A DNA stretch of 64,000 nt, from NCBI GenBank assembly GCA_032209605.1, contig JASFXZ010000033.1:4643001-4707000 (forward strand), given 5' to 3'. A program made the position numbers and the translations under genes. The notes under the pieces are model-generated. The model did not search any database and was not told the origin of the DNA. It worked only from the letters and a program-made list of their open reading frames with translations. Shown here in pieces: positions 9,262 through 22,038 of the stretch (position 1 is its first letter; each line of letters starts with the position of its first letter). The DNA comes from Mactromeris polynyma (Eukaryota; Mollusca; Bivalvia; Venerida; Mactridae).

Positions 9262-12063
9262 CTAAACAGCTTGGTTTGTGAATTTGTTCCTAGTGCTCAC
9301 ACCAGCGTCTAATTTGTCTGCATAGCACAAACGGAGCGAGACAATTAATCCATTCACAATGGAAAACAGAGCACCGACGCCTGAAATGTAAAAAAGTAAA
9401 TTTTCCATATAAAATCAGTGCCTCTGATACTCGTGTTGGTCGCAGATGTAATGAAATAAAGTTTATGTTACAATTTCGTAATTGTAGCTTAATATTTCAA
9501 CTATCTTCTGTTATTCATTTATTTATTAAACTACCAATTAACTTAGTAATTACTTTTTAAAGAGTAAATACACTTGCGTGTTATACATGTATGTGCTTAA
9601 TTATGTTTTTCTTATAAACTTATCTATCCATCCAACTGTTGGCAAACATGACACTATTTTATAATACAATGCAATTGTATTTAACTTAAATATTAAATAT
9701 TGTTAAATGAATATTGAAGTCAAGCGGCAAATGCCACATATATAGCACAAGTAGACATGAAAATGTAAATATAAAATTTCAGGGGTTATACTAGGTCCTA
9801 AATCCCAAGGGAGGTAGCCGAAATACATAAACTTCAGAGAAAAATTGACCATTCAGTCAGAATCCTAAGGGTAAAAATATGGCCTTCTGGAAAATCAAGG
9901 GAACAAATGGTCAACTTCAGGGTTAAATAGACTAATAATGATTGCATGTTTTAATGTTAAAAGGACTGGCGAAACATGACAATATGCATTGAAAATGATA
10001 ATCCAATTTTTCACTCAACTAAAGTAAATATGAGTATTATGTATAAATAATGGCCAAACGGATAAAAATCACACCAATGAAAATCTTACCAGTCATAGCA
10101 ACTGCCCAAGGAAAATGAACAGACATCTGCAGTTTTTCACTGAATTCCGTCATCTTGCTAAAAGTATCCAAGCCCGTTTTGAAAGTGGTGTATTGGTTGG
10201 CTTCATAAGCAACCGCTCCTAGCAACAGCATGGCTGCAAAAAATGTACAACACACATGAAATACAATACCAGGACAGTGGTGCAATCTTTGAATATTTCC
10301 ACTATCATAAAGTAATAATTTTGCCAATAGCTTTGTGACAATTTCCTTAATATAATGATAAAACGTCATTGTGAATGACTCGTTAATTCGTAATTCAACG
10401 AACAACGTGTATATACATTGAAACATAGTAGTTATGGCTAGTTTTTTACGAAGTGTAAATTAAACACAAACTTATTTAACGTGATTTCTTCTCTCTCGGT
10501 GTTCAATTACTACAGGCACTTGTTATGTGCAAAGCACCTGTATGTCTGATTGTCTGCTCACTATAAGTGGTTGTCTTGGTAATTGAAAGCCTTAACATAT
10601 TTTGTTTACTATTATATTATAAGTCATTATTTCGTACCAGATACAATATACAGACAGGCTCCACCTATTCCCAAACACTTTCGGCTTTCATCATTAGAAT
10701 CCATTCTGCAGTATCTAAACGAAAGAACCATTGCAACAATGGTCCCCAAGCCACCAACTATGGTCAGAATCTGTAATGCCAGGAAATTGCGGAGAAGTCC
10801 AGTAGAAGCAGCTGTAAATAGAAAGATTTACAAAATTAAATGTCCACGGCAGGTGGTTGCTACTCGCGGGTGGTTGTTAGCCTAAGTTTGACTGTATTTG
10901 CTTCCTATCACCTCTGTTTTGGAGCTAGAAGTAACCAGTACAGTCTTTCCAGAGGAAAAAGCTTGTGGAGAAGCAATTTGTGACTGTTGGTGAAGGGTTG
11001 TTGCTCTAGAGAAATTAAATTGGTTGAAAGATTATACTATATAAATTGGTAATTTTGCTAAAGAGAGGTTGTTTGTGAAGAGAGGGTCACTCAATATAGG
11101 TTGCAATGTATATTTGTTGTTGTCAACCATATGTTAGGGCTTCTGTGTTTAAACATTTTATATCATAAAATACATTGAGAGTAGGGAGGAGCAGGGGTCG
11201 AAGGGTATAGAGTACCTGATACCTGATCCGAAGGTCGACCCCAACAGTGAGATAGGGCTGGTCACAAACTTCAGAATCGCTGAATTTGACACGAGTACTG
11301 GTTGGTAGCCAGGAAGCAGTTACTGAGAGTGTGTAGGATAAGTTGTAAGAAGTTGTTCACAATTAAATATAGGGCACTAGATTACTCGATATTGTTAGGA
11401 ATTCATGTGGTTGATGCAAACACCAATGGGTATTGAATGTGTCATGGAATTTCACGAATGACATAATCCTTAAAGTTAATATACAAATAATGTAAGAATT
11501 ATGATATTAATAATCAGTGGTTTTGTTGGGTTAATTTTATTGGCGAATAAAGGCTGTCAAACCCCTTACCAAAAGTCTCCATTTTCCAAAAAACAACACA
11601 TTTGTTCATTTTCCCCCTTCGGGCTGAATTTCTTTTCATTAGGTCAGGTGTTCGTGTATTTAACCTTTTATAAAAGACCATTGCCTTGAAACCTTGCTCT
11701 TACATAACCTCATGTATAAAACAAACAACAGCCACACTGAAAAGTTACACTAAATCAGATAAATACCGTTATACTTAAGTAGATAATTGATAACTCACTT
11801 TTATTCGCGTCGGATTGATCTGATTGACTTATGGTCTGTAACAGCCGGTCCATGGTAAATGTGCCGCACTGTCGTCCTGTGTGTTCGACTTCGACGCAAG
11901 CATGCCCCGTAAACAGACCTAATTCCACATTTTCGGAGAGTTGAGTACCTTCGGTCTGTATTTTCACATCAAATATCATCCAGGCAGGAGACCAAAGTCC
12001 AATAGCTTGAAATAAAATCGACAAAAATCCACAAATAAACAAACTAACGAAAATTGTATCCAT
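9262..12063 (-). CDS. Claudin/PMP22-like four-pass membrane protein, copy 1
   Basis: Four exons on the minus strand: 11799-12063, 10638-10811, 10090-10233 and 9262-9380 (stop TAG). Every intron is GT-AG and phase 1. The joined product is 233 residues. Four hydrophobic segments are visible at about 5-27, 97-121, 134-158 and 186-212. The first loop carries a claudin-like pattern: GLW at 22-24, then GLF at 49-51 followed by C56 and C66, close to the claudin GLW-C-C signature with F in place of W. No PDZ-binding tail is obvious (ends NQAV). Proteins of this superfamily sit in the plasma membrane, often at cell junctions; function here is inference. I cannot name an orthologue, and an EMP/stargazin-type relative is the main alternative. 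No clear AATAAA follows the stop. Confidence 0.85.
9780..9925 (+). mobile_element. Degenerate CAGGGGTT-type MITE in intron 3 of copy 1
   Basis: Starts CAGGGGTTATACTAGG and contains GAATCCTAAGGGTAAAAATA, TGGCCTTCTGGAAA and GGTCAACTTCAGGG. The same words in the same order occur in better copies at 63550-63742 and, reversed, at 51430-51613. It lies in intron 3 (9381-10089). Confidence 0.6.
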
Positions 12064-12127
12064 GTTTCAGCGTGCGCGCGTAGCGTTGATTCAGTCAAAT
12101 CTATAGCAGACGACAGCGCAAGTAGAA

Positions 12128-12154
12128 TATATAGCTACACCTCGCGCATGCGCA
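12128..12154 (-). promoter_or_regulatory. Putative promoter of copy 1: NRF1-type site and TATA-like box
   Basis: CGCGCATGCGCA (12143-12154) matches the NRF1 consensus YGCGCAYGCGCR exactly, 80 bases upstream of the start codon. TATATA lies at 12128-12133 between it and the gene. The spacing is identical in all three copies. Use as a promoter is inferred. Confidence 0.55.
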
Positions 12155-12240
12155 CTGGATGTATTTGTGCAATTCGGCAACACTGACGATTATTTGGTTT
12201 TAGTATAGTTTGGTTATTCCAGGCCAAATTAACCTTGCCA

Positions 12241-12271
12241 CGGACATATAAACCATACGTTTATATGTCCG
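12241..12271. other. Perfect 12-bp-stem hairpin upstream of copy 1
   Basis: CGGACATATAAA, a 7-base spacer, then TTTATATGTCCG: a perfect inverted repeat about 180 bases upstream of the start codon. It is unchanged in the other copies (28048-28078 and 42457-42487). It may be a protein-binding dyad, a cruciform or a transposon end. Confidence 0.7.
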
Positions 12272-13079
12272 TTACCTTGCTATAAACTTAAAAGTTAATG
12301 ATTGAACAAATTGAACGGAACAACAAGGAAGTCAAATGATAAACCAGACCGTTTTTTTAAAGGATTCCACATCAGCCGCGCGAATTTCTTCTCTTACTGT
12401 TCTTTGCTTATCTCAATGAAATATTTAATTCTCAACCAAAACCCATAGTCTGTTTCCCGTGGCCTTATTCTAAGAAAGAGATAATGTCATATCTAAAAAT
12501 AGACTAAATACGTATTGTTATAGATAAAACGTGTTGCAACAAGGTATGTAACGATGATGGATCTTTCATTTTACCGGTTCAACTTTCTAACGTGTTTGAA
12601 AAAGATGCACAACTTTTGTCATGACCAGCTATACGGAATGCCATATATACATAAATTCATATATTTAAAGAAGAGCTCTCCAATTCAGTTGAAGAGAGTC
12701 TCAATTGAATTAATGACAGCATCGATTGAATTAGAACTCCCGCCAAATCATTTTGAGAGTCTACTGAAGAAGTTTCTAACTCAAATGATGAGAGCAACAA
12801 AGGAGTTGTTGCTAGCAATAATTATATAATGATAGCAACAAATGATTAGAGACCTCATACTACATACCACCTGAATTTACCCAGTTCAGTTTTTCTTTTG
12901 ATAAATTGAGTTTTATTCTGATTTTTAAAAAGTTAAGTCACATAAATAACTGGCGATGGAGTAGGGGCGTATTAAGTATTTTCCTGTAGCGAGATCGAGA
13001 GTAAGATCGAAACAAAATCTGAAAATGTAATGATGATAGAATATAACAACACTGGCAACAATGACCATTACCAAAACCT

Positions 13080-13564
13080 GAAACAAGAGGGACAAGATGA
13101 CAATACATTGCTCACCCGAGTACACTGCCATTCTGACTGAATTAGACTATAAATATTGTGCCAATAAATAGGTATAGATTCAATAAACATCCATTCAGCA
13201 GTTTAGGAGAAGATAGGGAACAAGACTCGCCTCCTGGCGGCCATGTTTTTTTACGGAACTTAATAATTTATGCAATCTTGTAACAGAACCACTAGACAAT
13301 GCTACACACCAAATATCAAAGCTCTAGACATTGTTTGGACAAGAAGATTTTCAAAGTTTACACTTTTAAAATCTATTTTATCTCATGTGATCTACTTATG
13401 CAACATACCTGAACCATTTATACAACTTTGAAAGGATCATTTCTGTTAAGTTTGGTCAAAATCCATTCAGGGGTATAGGAGGAGAATGTTGTAGAAAGAA
13501 AATGTTGACGCACGACGAAGGACAACGGACATTCAATGATCCTAAAAGCTCAGGTGCTAGCTTT
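13080..13564 (+). mobile_element. Second CAAGAGGG-type repeat (unit 1)
   Basis: A second, more diverged member of the family: ACAAGAGGGACAAGATGAC, CTCACCCGAGTACACTGCC, CACTAGACAATGCTACACAC, GTTTGGTCAAAATCCATTCA and AAAGCTCAGGTGCTAGC. It is absent from unit 2, where 1072 bp around it are replaced. Confidence 0.7.
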
Positions 13565-14334
13565 TACTTGACACATAGGGTCAGGGTAACTTATACAATA
13601 CTTGTATCAGACTCGTGAATTCCTGTGCAGCTAAGTGACAACGCAGTGTTGTTGAGTAAATCTGTATGAAGGCATTTACTACCGATTTTCTCATATTTAC
13701 AACCAAGCCTATTTTGATAAAAAATCAAGGCCTTGTACCTTTGATATAAACAACGAGTAAATTCTCAATGAATGAACCAGTTGCATGACAAATCTCAACT
13801 GATATCTGCCTAACAACCAATCAAACTTAGACATGTATCAGGTGATAGAATACATAGATAACAAGGATGAAATCTGGCATGTATATCAGATTGAGGCATT
13901 CTTGCATCACCACCAAATATAGACAGGTCAACTATAAGGCTTTCAGTGCATATGAATTGAAATACTAATAATCGACAAGAAAAATCTGAGAAATTTGTTA
14001 CTAAATATGATTGTTCTGAATAGCTACATTTAGTCGGAAAAAATCACAGGACATGTACAACTTGAACGTCCTCCATAACAATATTTCAAGCACATGATTT
14101 TTCTACTCTTTCTCACCTCTCGATTAATTTCCAAATTATCTTTATGAGTGTCACACCTTAAGACAGGAAATAAAACATACCAAACTTATGACCCTACTTG
14201 TAAAGCAAATATCAGTACAAAACATTTCATACTTCATAAAACTAGATGTTAAAGCATTTCAAAAGTGAACTTTTACAAAATTAAAACAACCGAACAGCTA
14301 GGGTTTAAAAAAAATACGCATGTCAATGAACATG

Positions 14335-14483
14335 TAGCCTGGAATCCTGGCCAAACCTCCTAGTGCTCCGCGTCGGTAAGGCCAGGCGTAATAGAATCCA
14401 CGTGACTATGTTTCAGCGCTGATCAGGACTGACGTTTATCACGTGATCAAGATACCGGATAAAGAAAATGCGCGCGCATAAGG
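14335..14483. mobile_element. Truncated TAGCCTGG foldback MITE (unit 1)
   Basis: The left end TAGCCTGGAATCCTGGCC is present, but the right inverted end seen in unit 2 (29332-29573) is missing. Confidence 0.65.
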
Positions 14484-14551
14484 CAACATTTCAAATCCAC
14501 TCCTTACATACTGCGAAGAAGAGCTATCCAGAATATTCACATATTTAAGTA

Positions 14552-14733
14552 TACTGAAAACCCTCATTTTTAAAGACCACCTCAGTAATTAGACCACCTC
14601 TCTATTAAGAACACAATTTTCAAGTCCATTTTCTCCGATTTTCTCTGTATTCAATCTCAATATTAAGACCACCTCAATATTAAGACCAGTTTTCAAGGAT
14701 CCTAAGGATGGTCGTATTATCGAGGTTTTCATG
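14552..14733. mobile_element. CAGTAAAACCTC-family mariner-like MITE (unit 1)
   Basis: Contains CATTTTTAAAGACCACCTC, ACACAATTTTCAAGTCCATTT, AATATTAAGACCAC, TTTTCAAGGATCCTAAGG and GAGGTTTTCATGC. A better-kept copy with intact ends lies at 49761-49934. The ends here have decayed. Confidence 0.7.
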
Positions 14734-15841
14734 CACATTTATAACTTTAAAAAGTTACTCGCATACTTAGTGTCCCATTAAACACGGATATATCTTTAGA
14801 TCTGTGGATTTGCCTACACTGTTTCGAATTCTTATAATCATGATAGATTAAGATTGTTGTTTTTACGTGAAACATAACAAAAATCAACAATTCTTTTTTC
14901 GCAATTTCACAGCTCTTGTTGCATCAAATTAACCGATAGCGTGAAATTCGCCAAACTACACATTAAGGGAGAGCACTTCAGCTATTTTACAAGCATAAGT
15001 AAATCACACTGGGGGCCCCTTGGCTAAATTTTGGTTAGACTCGAGTAAATAATTTGTCGGCAATATCTGAACTGTCTAAAACCACGGACTAATAAACCAT
15101 GACTAACAATACTCAAAAGTATACAACGTTATATTCATAACCATATCAACGATAAATGTTTGTTTTCTGATTTGCAAAAAAAGTATAATATAAAATATAA
15201 CGCTATTTTGACATTTATTGATAATAATATTTAAATTTTGTTTTGTTACGATTAAAATAAGAACATGTCATATTTCCAAGCCCAGATCCAAAAATTCTCG
15301 ACTGGGGGCCAAACATAGGGACTCCCCCGGAACAATTTTACAATATAGATATGAAATGGTGCCTTCTGGTTCTAAATTTTGAGCACTCATTCATGAGAAT
15401 TGCACTAGTATCATCTTGTAAAACTACTAACAAAACTAATAATACCAACATTTTAACAAATTTCCAGGGGACAGCCCCTCTTGTGCCTACCCCAGTCAGC
15501 CTTAGACAAACACCCTCGTCACATGTGAATTAGAAGGCATTTCGTTATGAAACTGAGTGGATTATGTTTCAATGAAACTGTGTAGACATTAAAAATTTCA
15601 TGCTGATTTGGCAGAAGTTGACTATTTTTTAATGTCCAAAATGAACAAGATCAGGGAGCACACCTATAAACTACTACTTAAACTACAAACAGGTTTAGGT
15701 ATGCTCCCTGAAATACAATAAATGTGTTGATCATCTCGGCCATACATGCCAACGACAATAACTGAATGGTAGAGCATCGGCCTTCAGAACAGGAGGTCAG
15801 GGTTCTTATTTTAGAGGTAACATGCCATTCCACAGGGACAT

Positions 15842-16392
15842 AAAACAAGAGGGCCACGATAGCCCTTTATCCCTTACCCGAGTACAATATCATTTATTGA
15901 TTCACGAGATGTTTCCCAACATATGTCTATATAAAACAAGAGATCCGTAGGGTGGAGCCAATTTTGAATCCACTGGGTCACCATTTGAACAATTAAACTT
16001 GGTAGAGCACCACTAGACAATGTTATGCATAAAAAGTATCTAAGATCTAGGCCTTTCGGCTTCTAAATCTCTATGTAAAACAGGCTTTGACCTCGGGGGC
16101 ATAATTTGAACAATCTTGGTAGAGGACCACTAGACAATGCTACACACCAAATATCTAAGCTTTACACCTTAAGGTTTTGTTCAAGATTTTCAAAGTTTTC
16201 CCTTTCAGTTGTCATGGCAGCCAGAGTTCTGCATGGAATTCATTTCTTAAAACAATTTTGAAAGGGCACCACAACAGGAACATCCCTGTGAAGTTCCATC
16301 AAAATTGGCCTAGCGGTTTAGGAGGAGATGTTGTTTGAAGCAACTGTTGACAGGCATTGGACGGTGGGTGATGTGCTAAGGTGAGCTAAAAA
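15842..16392 (+). mobile_element. CAAGAGGGCC-type interspersed repeat (unit 2)
   Basis: Same insertion as 571-1150 with small internal deletions (the AGACAAGAAGATTTCC stretch is missing). Confidence 0.7.
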
Positions 16393-17625
16393 CACAAAAA
16401 GGCCTTCAAATCATAGAAAACAGACATTTCCTGTGGATTAAAAATAAACAAAAGAATCTTCCCTCAAACACATTTCCAGAAAAGAATGGATGATTTTCGA
16501 AATTTAGCCATTATTCCATAAATGGCCGAATAAACAAATCAACACATATGTATAGGCAATAACTTTATTCTTAATTTAAACATCATAAACATCATCAACT
16601 AGAGGCTTACATGCATTCACCCTTTGACATCATTTTAGGTTTGACATAAAAAGGCTGCATACACAATAAATATAACTTTTACAATAGTGAATACAAATGT
16701 ACTATAATCCAAGTAAAGAAAACCTACACCCACATTAAAATTTCATAATTAAACACTATATTATTAATTTTAAAATACAATTAAGAACAACAAGCAACAT
16801 CTTATCCTGCATTAAAAGTTTGCCAAAGGATAAAAAACAACTACTTAAAAGATTTCATCTTAGTCCTATTTCTTCGTCAAAATTGCTACAAGTAAATAAT
16901 AATTTTGAGAAAATTGTGTTTTAAGGCCTCCATACAGACGTAGTCTAAAACTGTACATTATTACTTTGCTTAAAAGTTCCCAGAAACTGCAAAACATGAG
17001 TCAGATACAGGTATTTCCTGTGTTAGCGCCAACTCATTTGGAAGGTAAGGACAGAAAATGTCTGTATCGGACTCATTTAGTTACGGTTTTGGGGACAATG
17101 CAAGCAATGTGACAACATAGTGTTGTTAAGTACATCTGTATGAAGGCATTTACCACTGATAATCTCAAATTTACGACAAAGCAACAACCTCTAAACAACA
17201 GTCAAAACTTTCTTTTTTCAAGGGCTGTTGTTCTGGAGACAGTGCACTGTCAATGGTTAACTCTTCCAATGATATGTCCAGCTAGTATCAGTATTATTTT
17301 TTCTATTCATACCTTATTCAGAACACTGTCATGGATATGATAAAACAAAATCAATCATGCGAGGATCCAGCAATTTATGTCAGAAGGGACCAGGTCCTGG
17401 TAAGGCATTGGATCTAAGTCAGCCTTTTGAGTCCTCAGATGCTTGCAATGCAATGTAATGTCTTCTAATGTCATACACTAATGTTGGATAAAAAAACAGC
17501 GAGGCCCTTGAATTTGCGACCGCCTCTTCCTCAAGTATAGCGATGTCCACAAATGCAATTTCGCGCAATTTCTCTTAAATTCAAAAATATGTGTAACCTT
17601 GAAGCGGATTGATTAACATTGTGTA

Positions 17626-17781
17626 CAGGACCGTAAATTGCCTCCCCTGGAAGGGGAGGCACCCCGCCGAGCCGAGCGAGACGAAAAAAATTTTGGACCC
17701 TTTTTAGACAAAAAATGATTTTTTTTTCAGCCCGCAATTGGAGGCAACTGCCTACATGCCTCCATGTAATTTACGGCCCTG
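17626..17781. mobile_element. 156-bp hAT-like MITE, present in unit 2 only
   Basis: Terminal inverted repeats CAGGACCGTAAATT and AATTTACGGCCCTG match at 13 of 14 positions. The element is flanked by a 5-bp direct repeat GTGTA (17621-17625 and 17782-17786). Units 1 and 3 have the uninterrupted site ACATTGTGTATAGTG (around 2390 and 32215). CAGGG-type ends fit hAT-derived elements. Being unique to one unit, it inserted after the duplication. Confidence 0.88.
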
Positions 17782-18909
17782 GTGTATAGTGTATTTCAAG
17801 ATTTATCCAGTAAGTAGTGTTGTTACTCATCACCACTGGGAATTGTCTGGTGTTAAAATTAAGAAGACTTTCTTGGTTGTATGAACCCGTCGCGAACATA
17901 TATATTTTTTAATTAGATAAATCGCTATGTAACACGTTTATTAACACGGATGTACGAGTTAACGACTTATGCAACCAGTAATGTAGAACTGTATTGAAAC
18001 AGACTATGCCGTGTTATGACTAATCACACTACGGAGTTTATTATGCAGTCTCGTTCAGAACACCTCGGTATTATTGGTTCTGCCGAATACCGCCGAGTAG
18101 CTACGATTGATGCAGTCTCATACGCAGTGATCTCCTCTTACGGAGTTTCTGTATTATAGCGTAATTGAATGACATTTAGGCATTTTCTATGTTGTACAAC
18201 AAATGTTAACATTTCAGATTGCAACACATTTACAAACTTCAAGTTGCGCCGACCATCTGTTTTAAAGATATTTCTAGTTTAAGATATTTCTTGTTTATCC
18301 ATGACTCGATACTGGAGAATGTCATTTTAGAGTAGTTTATTATGGGCTTCTTTGGCGCTGCAAGTACTGCGGATGCGCGTTGTCCGATCCTTAAAATTGC
18401 ACTTCATTTGCTGCAAATTGTGTTATTACATCAAAAACATTTTCATACATGTGCATTATTCCATGTTTCAAAGCCTCACATTCAACAGTTTATGTCACCC
18501 AAGAATTGAACTCTTCCAAGACAGTAATGTGTCTTAGCAAATTGTATCAAATTCATCGAAATGAAAAATATTTTCCTTAGCTAGAATGTCGTTCCTTGCA
18601 AAATATTTGAAATGTTTTTAGATGAATATGCTACGCCGCTTTAAAGCTTTTTAAACCAATGACGATTATAAAACTTCAAAATGTCAGGTGATAGAGGTTT
18701 TTGTTTTAAATAAATGGCGCGAGGAAAACTTTGACTAATTATAGAGCTGCATGTCTAAATTTCGGTTAGTATTATTCAAATATCGAATACTGGCCTTGTA
18801 TCTGCTTCTGTTTCTGATTTTTATCATATTATCTTAACGAACAGTTTCTGGAATTCATAGAGATATGTGTTGCAGGACTTATTGAAGATTTGAAAAATAA
18901 TCTTGATAG

Positions 18910-19364
18910 TGTAATGTCCGTCCCTTTTTTGTAATGTCCGTCCATACACTAAATTATTTGTTTTAAAGACTACATGTATATTGTCACTTTTTGTGCATTT
19001 TTGTTGCAGTAGTATAAAATAGATCATCAGTAACCTATAAATTGCTTCACTATGAAGATGATTTTTCTGTCTTTCTGGACAAAATAAAGCTTGTCTATGT
19101 ACATAAAAATAATATTTTTCTAAACTTGATGCCTAAGATGACTTTCATTCACACTAAATAACATTATACATAAGGGGACGGACATTACGGGGACGGACTT
19201 TACAGATAACATTTCATTTTTTGCAAATAATTCCATTGTAACATAGAATAAACTGCAAATACGGACTTAGGTGGTATTATAATGATTAAATGTATTGAAT
19301 AATATGTTTTATTAAACAATTGTTGTCCTAATTCTTAAAAATCACATGGGCGACGGACATTACA
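18910..19364. repeat. Inverted cluster of GTAATGTCCGTCC motifs (unit 2)
   Basis: Same arrangement as in unit 1: two forward and three reverse copies. Confidence 0.6.
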
Positions 19365-20016
19365 CATTTTTGGACACAACTTGCTAAGTGGAAAAATGTT
19401 TGTAAAATTACAAAATTTTGTTGATTTTCTTGGCATGTATATTACATCATCCTTTTATTTGACTTATTGTCTTTATAAATAGGTAAAGTTTGTGGATTTC
19501 TTTAATTTATATTGTACTTTTAATTAAAAAGGTAGAATAAAGGGAAATTAAAAAATGGAGACCAGTACATAGATACATATTTTGGTTTTTCAAACATATA
19601 TTAGGAAGTATTTATGCTACAGCATTATGCCTTATACCAAACCAACAAGCAATGAATTTCTTCAAAGGAAAAGTAAATGTCTGATGAAAAACAACTATAT
19701 GTGTGTTGAAAAAGTGGAAAAACTAATGCTTACACATTACACGTAAAAATAGACCATTTTTGGTCTTCAAAGTTGTATAAATTAAAAACCATATGAGATT
19801 TCTTCTTAAAATTTTCACCACAACTAGAACTTAAGGTATGCATATATGTTTTGTCTAAATTAATTGTGTAGTTTTTCATAACGCCAACGACATGGCGGCG
19901 GCCAATTTATCGATTATGGAATCGTCTATACAATCACTAGTTATATTCATCTTTATGTATGAAATAGGTTATTTAAGAACAAATATTACAATGCTATTGA
20001 TTTTGTTCATTAATAT

Positions 20017-20433
20017 ATGTATTATTTTTTCACATCACATGGTATACGGACAAAATCCCCTCTGGACAAAATCCCCTTCGCTCATTTTGCAAAAGGCGGA
20101 CAAAATGTACTTTCACAAATTTTTAATCCAACAACAAACAACAGCTCGGAGGGATGGAATAACATATTTCGTTCTTTGGTTGACCAAGACCATCCAACTA
20201 TATGGAAACTTACAGAAGTTCTACAAGCTGAATGCTCACGTGTCTCGAAGGTACTTCTCCAAGAAGAATATGGCATCAGGCCACAGAAAAGACCGAAAAG
20301 GAACTATGCGGAACTACAAAAAAGACTGCGAAACCTGTGCGAAGACAGACTGGCAGATAGAAAGACTATTACAGAATTCCTTCGTGATGTTTCACACAAT
20401 CTTAGAAGTGTTTTGTTGCAAAAGTTGACATAG
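20017..20433 (+). pseudogene. MULE/FLYWCH-type transposase C-terminal fragment (unit 2)
   Basis: Duplicate of the unit 1 fragment. Its one coding difference (AAC to AAT near 20400) is silent in this 138-codon frame but changes the overlapping 178-codon frame (T to I), which favours this frame slightly. Confidence 0.65.
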
Positions 20434-20437
20434 TTAT

Positions 20438-21124
20438 AGGCAAATTTCAAAAAATCCAATTTTTTTTTTTTTTTACTTTTGCCCCAAAAATAACATTTTG
20501 CACCGTGTGATAGTTTTATACTTTAAGTATATTAAATGTGGTGCTTTATATGACACAAATCCATCAAAATTGTGTCTGTGCATTTTTGTCCACCTATTTT
20601 TCCACTGGTCTAAACTATATTGGGCAAATTCCAGAAATTCTCAATTGCATTTATAAATAGTTTTACAATTTTACCCAAATAATCACCTATCTCATTGTAT
20701 GATGTTCTGCACCTAACGTATCTTGTAGAGCAGTTTAATATCTGTTAAATACAGTTATTTAGGTAATTTTATAGCTAAATTTCGTCCAGTTATTGACAAA
20801 CTCCAGAAATTCCCACTTTAATTTGTTTATTTTTTCACCAAAATACCCAAACACCCACTGTTCACAACATATGATATGTCTTTACTTTAGGTATGTTATG
20901 GTGCAACATGATGTCTATTAAAACAGTTATTCTGGTATTTTAATCGCTAACTCTGATTTTGATATAGTCAAATTCCAGAAATTCATACTTTTGTTTACCT
21001 TTTAGTACATTTTACCCCAAAAAAAACGCATTTCGCACCATAGGATTTTCCTATACTTTTTTTCCATACACGGTAGATATTAAACAATACAATTATGCCA
21101 AACCATTTCTGTAATTGTTTTTCC
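20438..21124. repeat. Four degenerate ~171-183-bp repeats (unit 2)
   Basis: Same four diverged repeats as at 5055-5740. Confidence 0.7.
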
Positions 21125-21712
21125 ATTTTGACATTACACCATATTGTTTTGTGCAGTACATTTTGACGTTACACCATATTGTTTTGTGCAGTCCATTTTT
21201 GACGTTACACCATATTGTTTTGTGCAGTACATTTTGACATTACACCATATTGTTTTGTGCAGTATTTTTGACATTACACCATATTGTTTTGTGCAGTACA
21301 TTTTGACGTTACACCATATTGTTTTGTGCAGTGTTATTGACGTTACACCATATTGTTTTGTGCAGTACATTTTGACGTTACACCATATTGTTTTGTGCAG
21401 TGTTTTTTGACGTTACACCATATTGTTTTGTGCAGTACATTTTGACATTACACCATATTGTTTTGTGCAGTACATTTTGACGTTACACCATATTGTTTTG
21501 TGCAGTGTTTTTGACGTTACACCATATTGTTTTGTGCAGTACATTTTGACGTTACACCATATTGTTTTGTGCAGTACATTTTGACGTTACACCATATTGT
21601 TTTGTGCAGTGTTTTTGACGTTACACCATATTTTTTTGTGCAGTACATTTTGACGTTACACCATATTGTTTTGTGCAGTACATTTTGACGTTACACCATA
21701 TTGTTTTGTGCA
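21125..21712. repeat. 34/35-bp minisatellite, 17 copies (unit 2)
   Basis: Same array and the same order of subtypes as in unit 1. One copy has TATTTTTTTG instead of TATTGTTTTG near 21630. Confidence 0.95.
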
Positions 21713-22038
21713 TTGTGTTAAGAGAACCATAATGTAGTTTGTGAAAAGTTTCATAATTTGATAAAGCCCTTTCGGGCGAAATATTGATTAAGTTTAAAGA
21801 TTGTAAAGATTTCAACAGAAAAATATAACTTGCAGAAACATAGGTGTGCAATAACAATTGTGTTTAACCGTTCCAATCAGCACTCACAGTGCTTTGATTC
21901 TCTACACTATACCTTTGCATACAGACAAACAAGTTTCATGAACATCGGGTCCAACAGACTTGGTCCTGAAGAAAAAGTCGGTCTTAATTGTTAGGTGATC
22001 TCATAATCCAATTAAAATATGGAATACTTACAAAAACG

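Larger units (their letters stand above)
1..15269. repeat. Tandem ~15-kb unit 1
   Basis: First full copy of a large tandem duplication; the phase is set arbitrarily by the window start. The sequence at 1 recurs at 15270, 30480 and 45484, with the same order of landmarks: MULE fragment, 34/35-bp minisatellite, nested duplication and a four-exon minus-strand claudin-like gene. Unit 1 lacks a ~92-bp segment (units 2 and 3 at about 25005 and 39413) and a ~305-bp segment in the gene's intron 1 (27250-27553, 41655-41960). The array probably continues left of the window. Confidence 0.95.
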
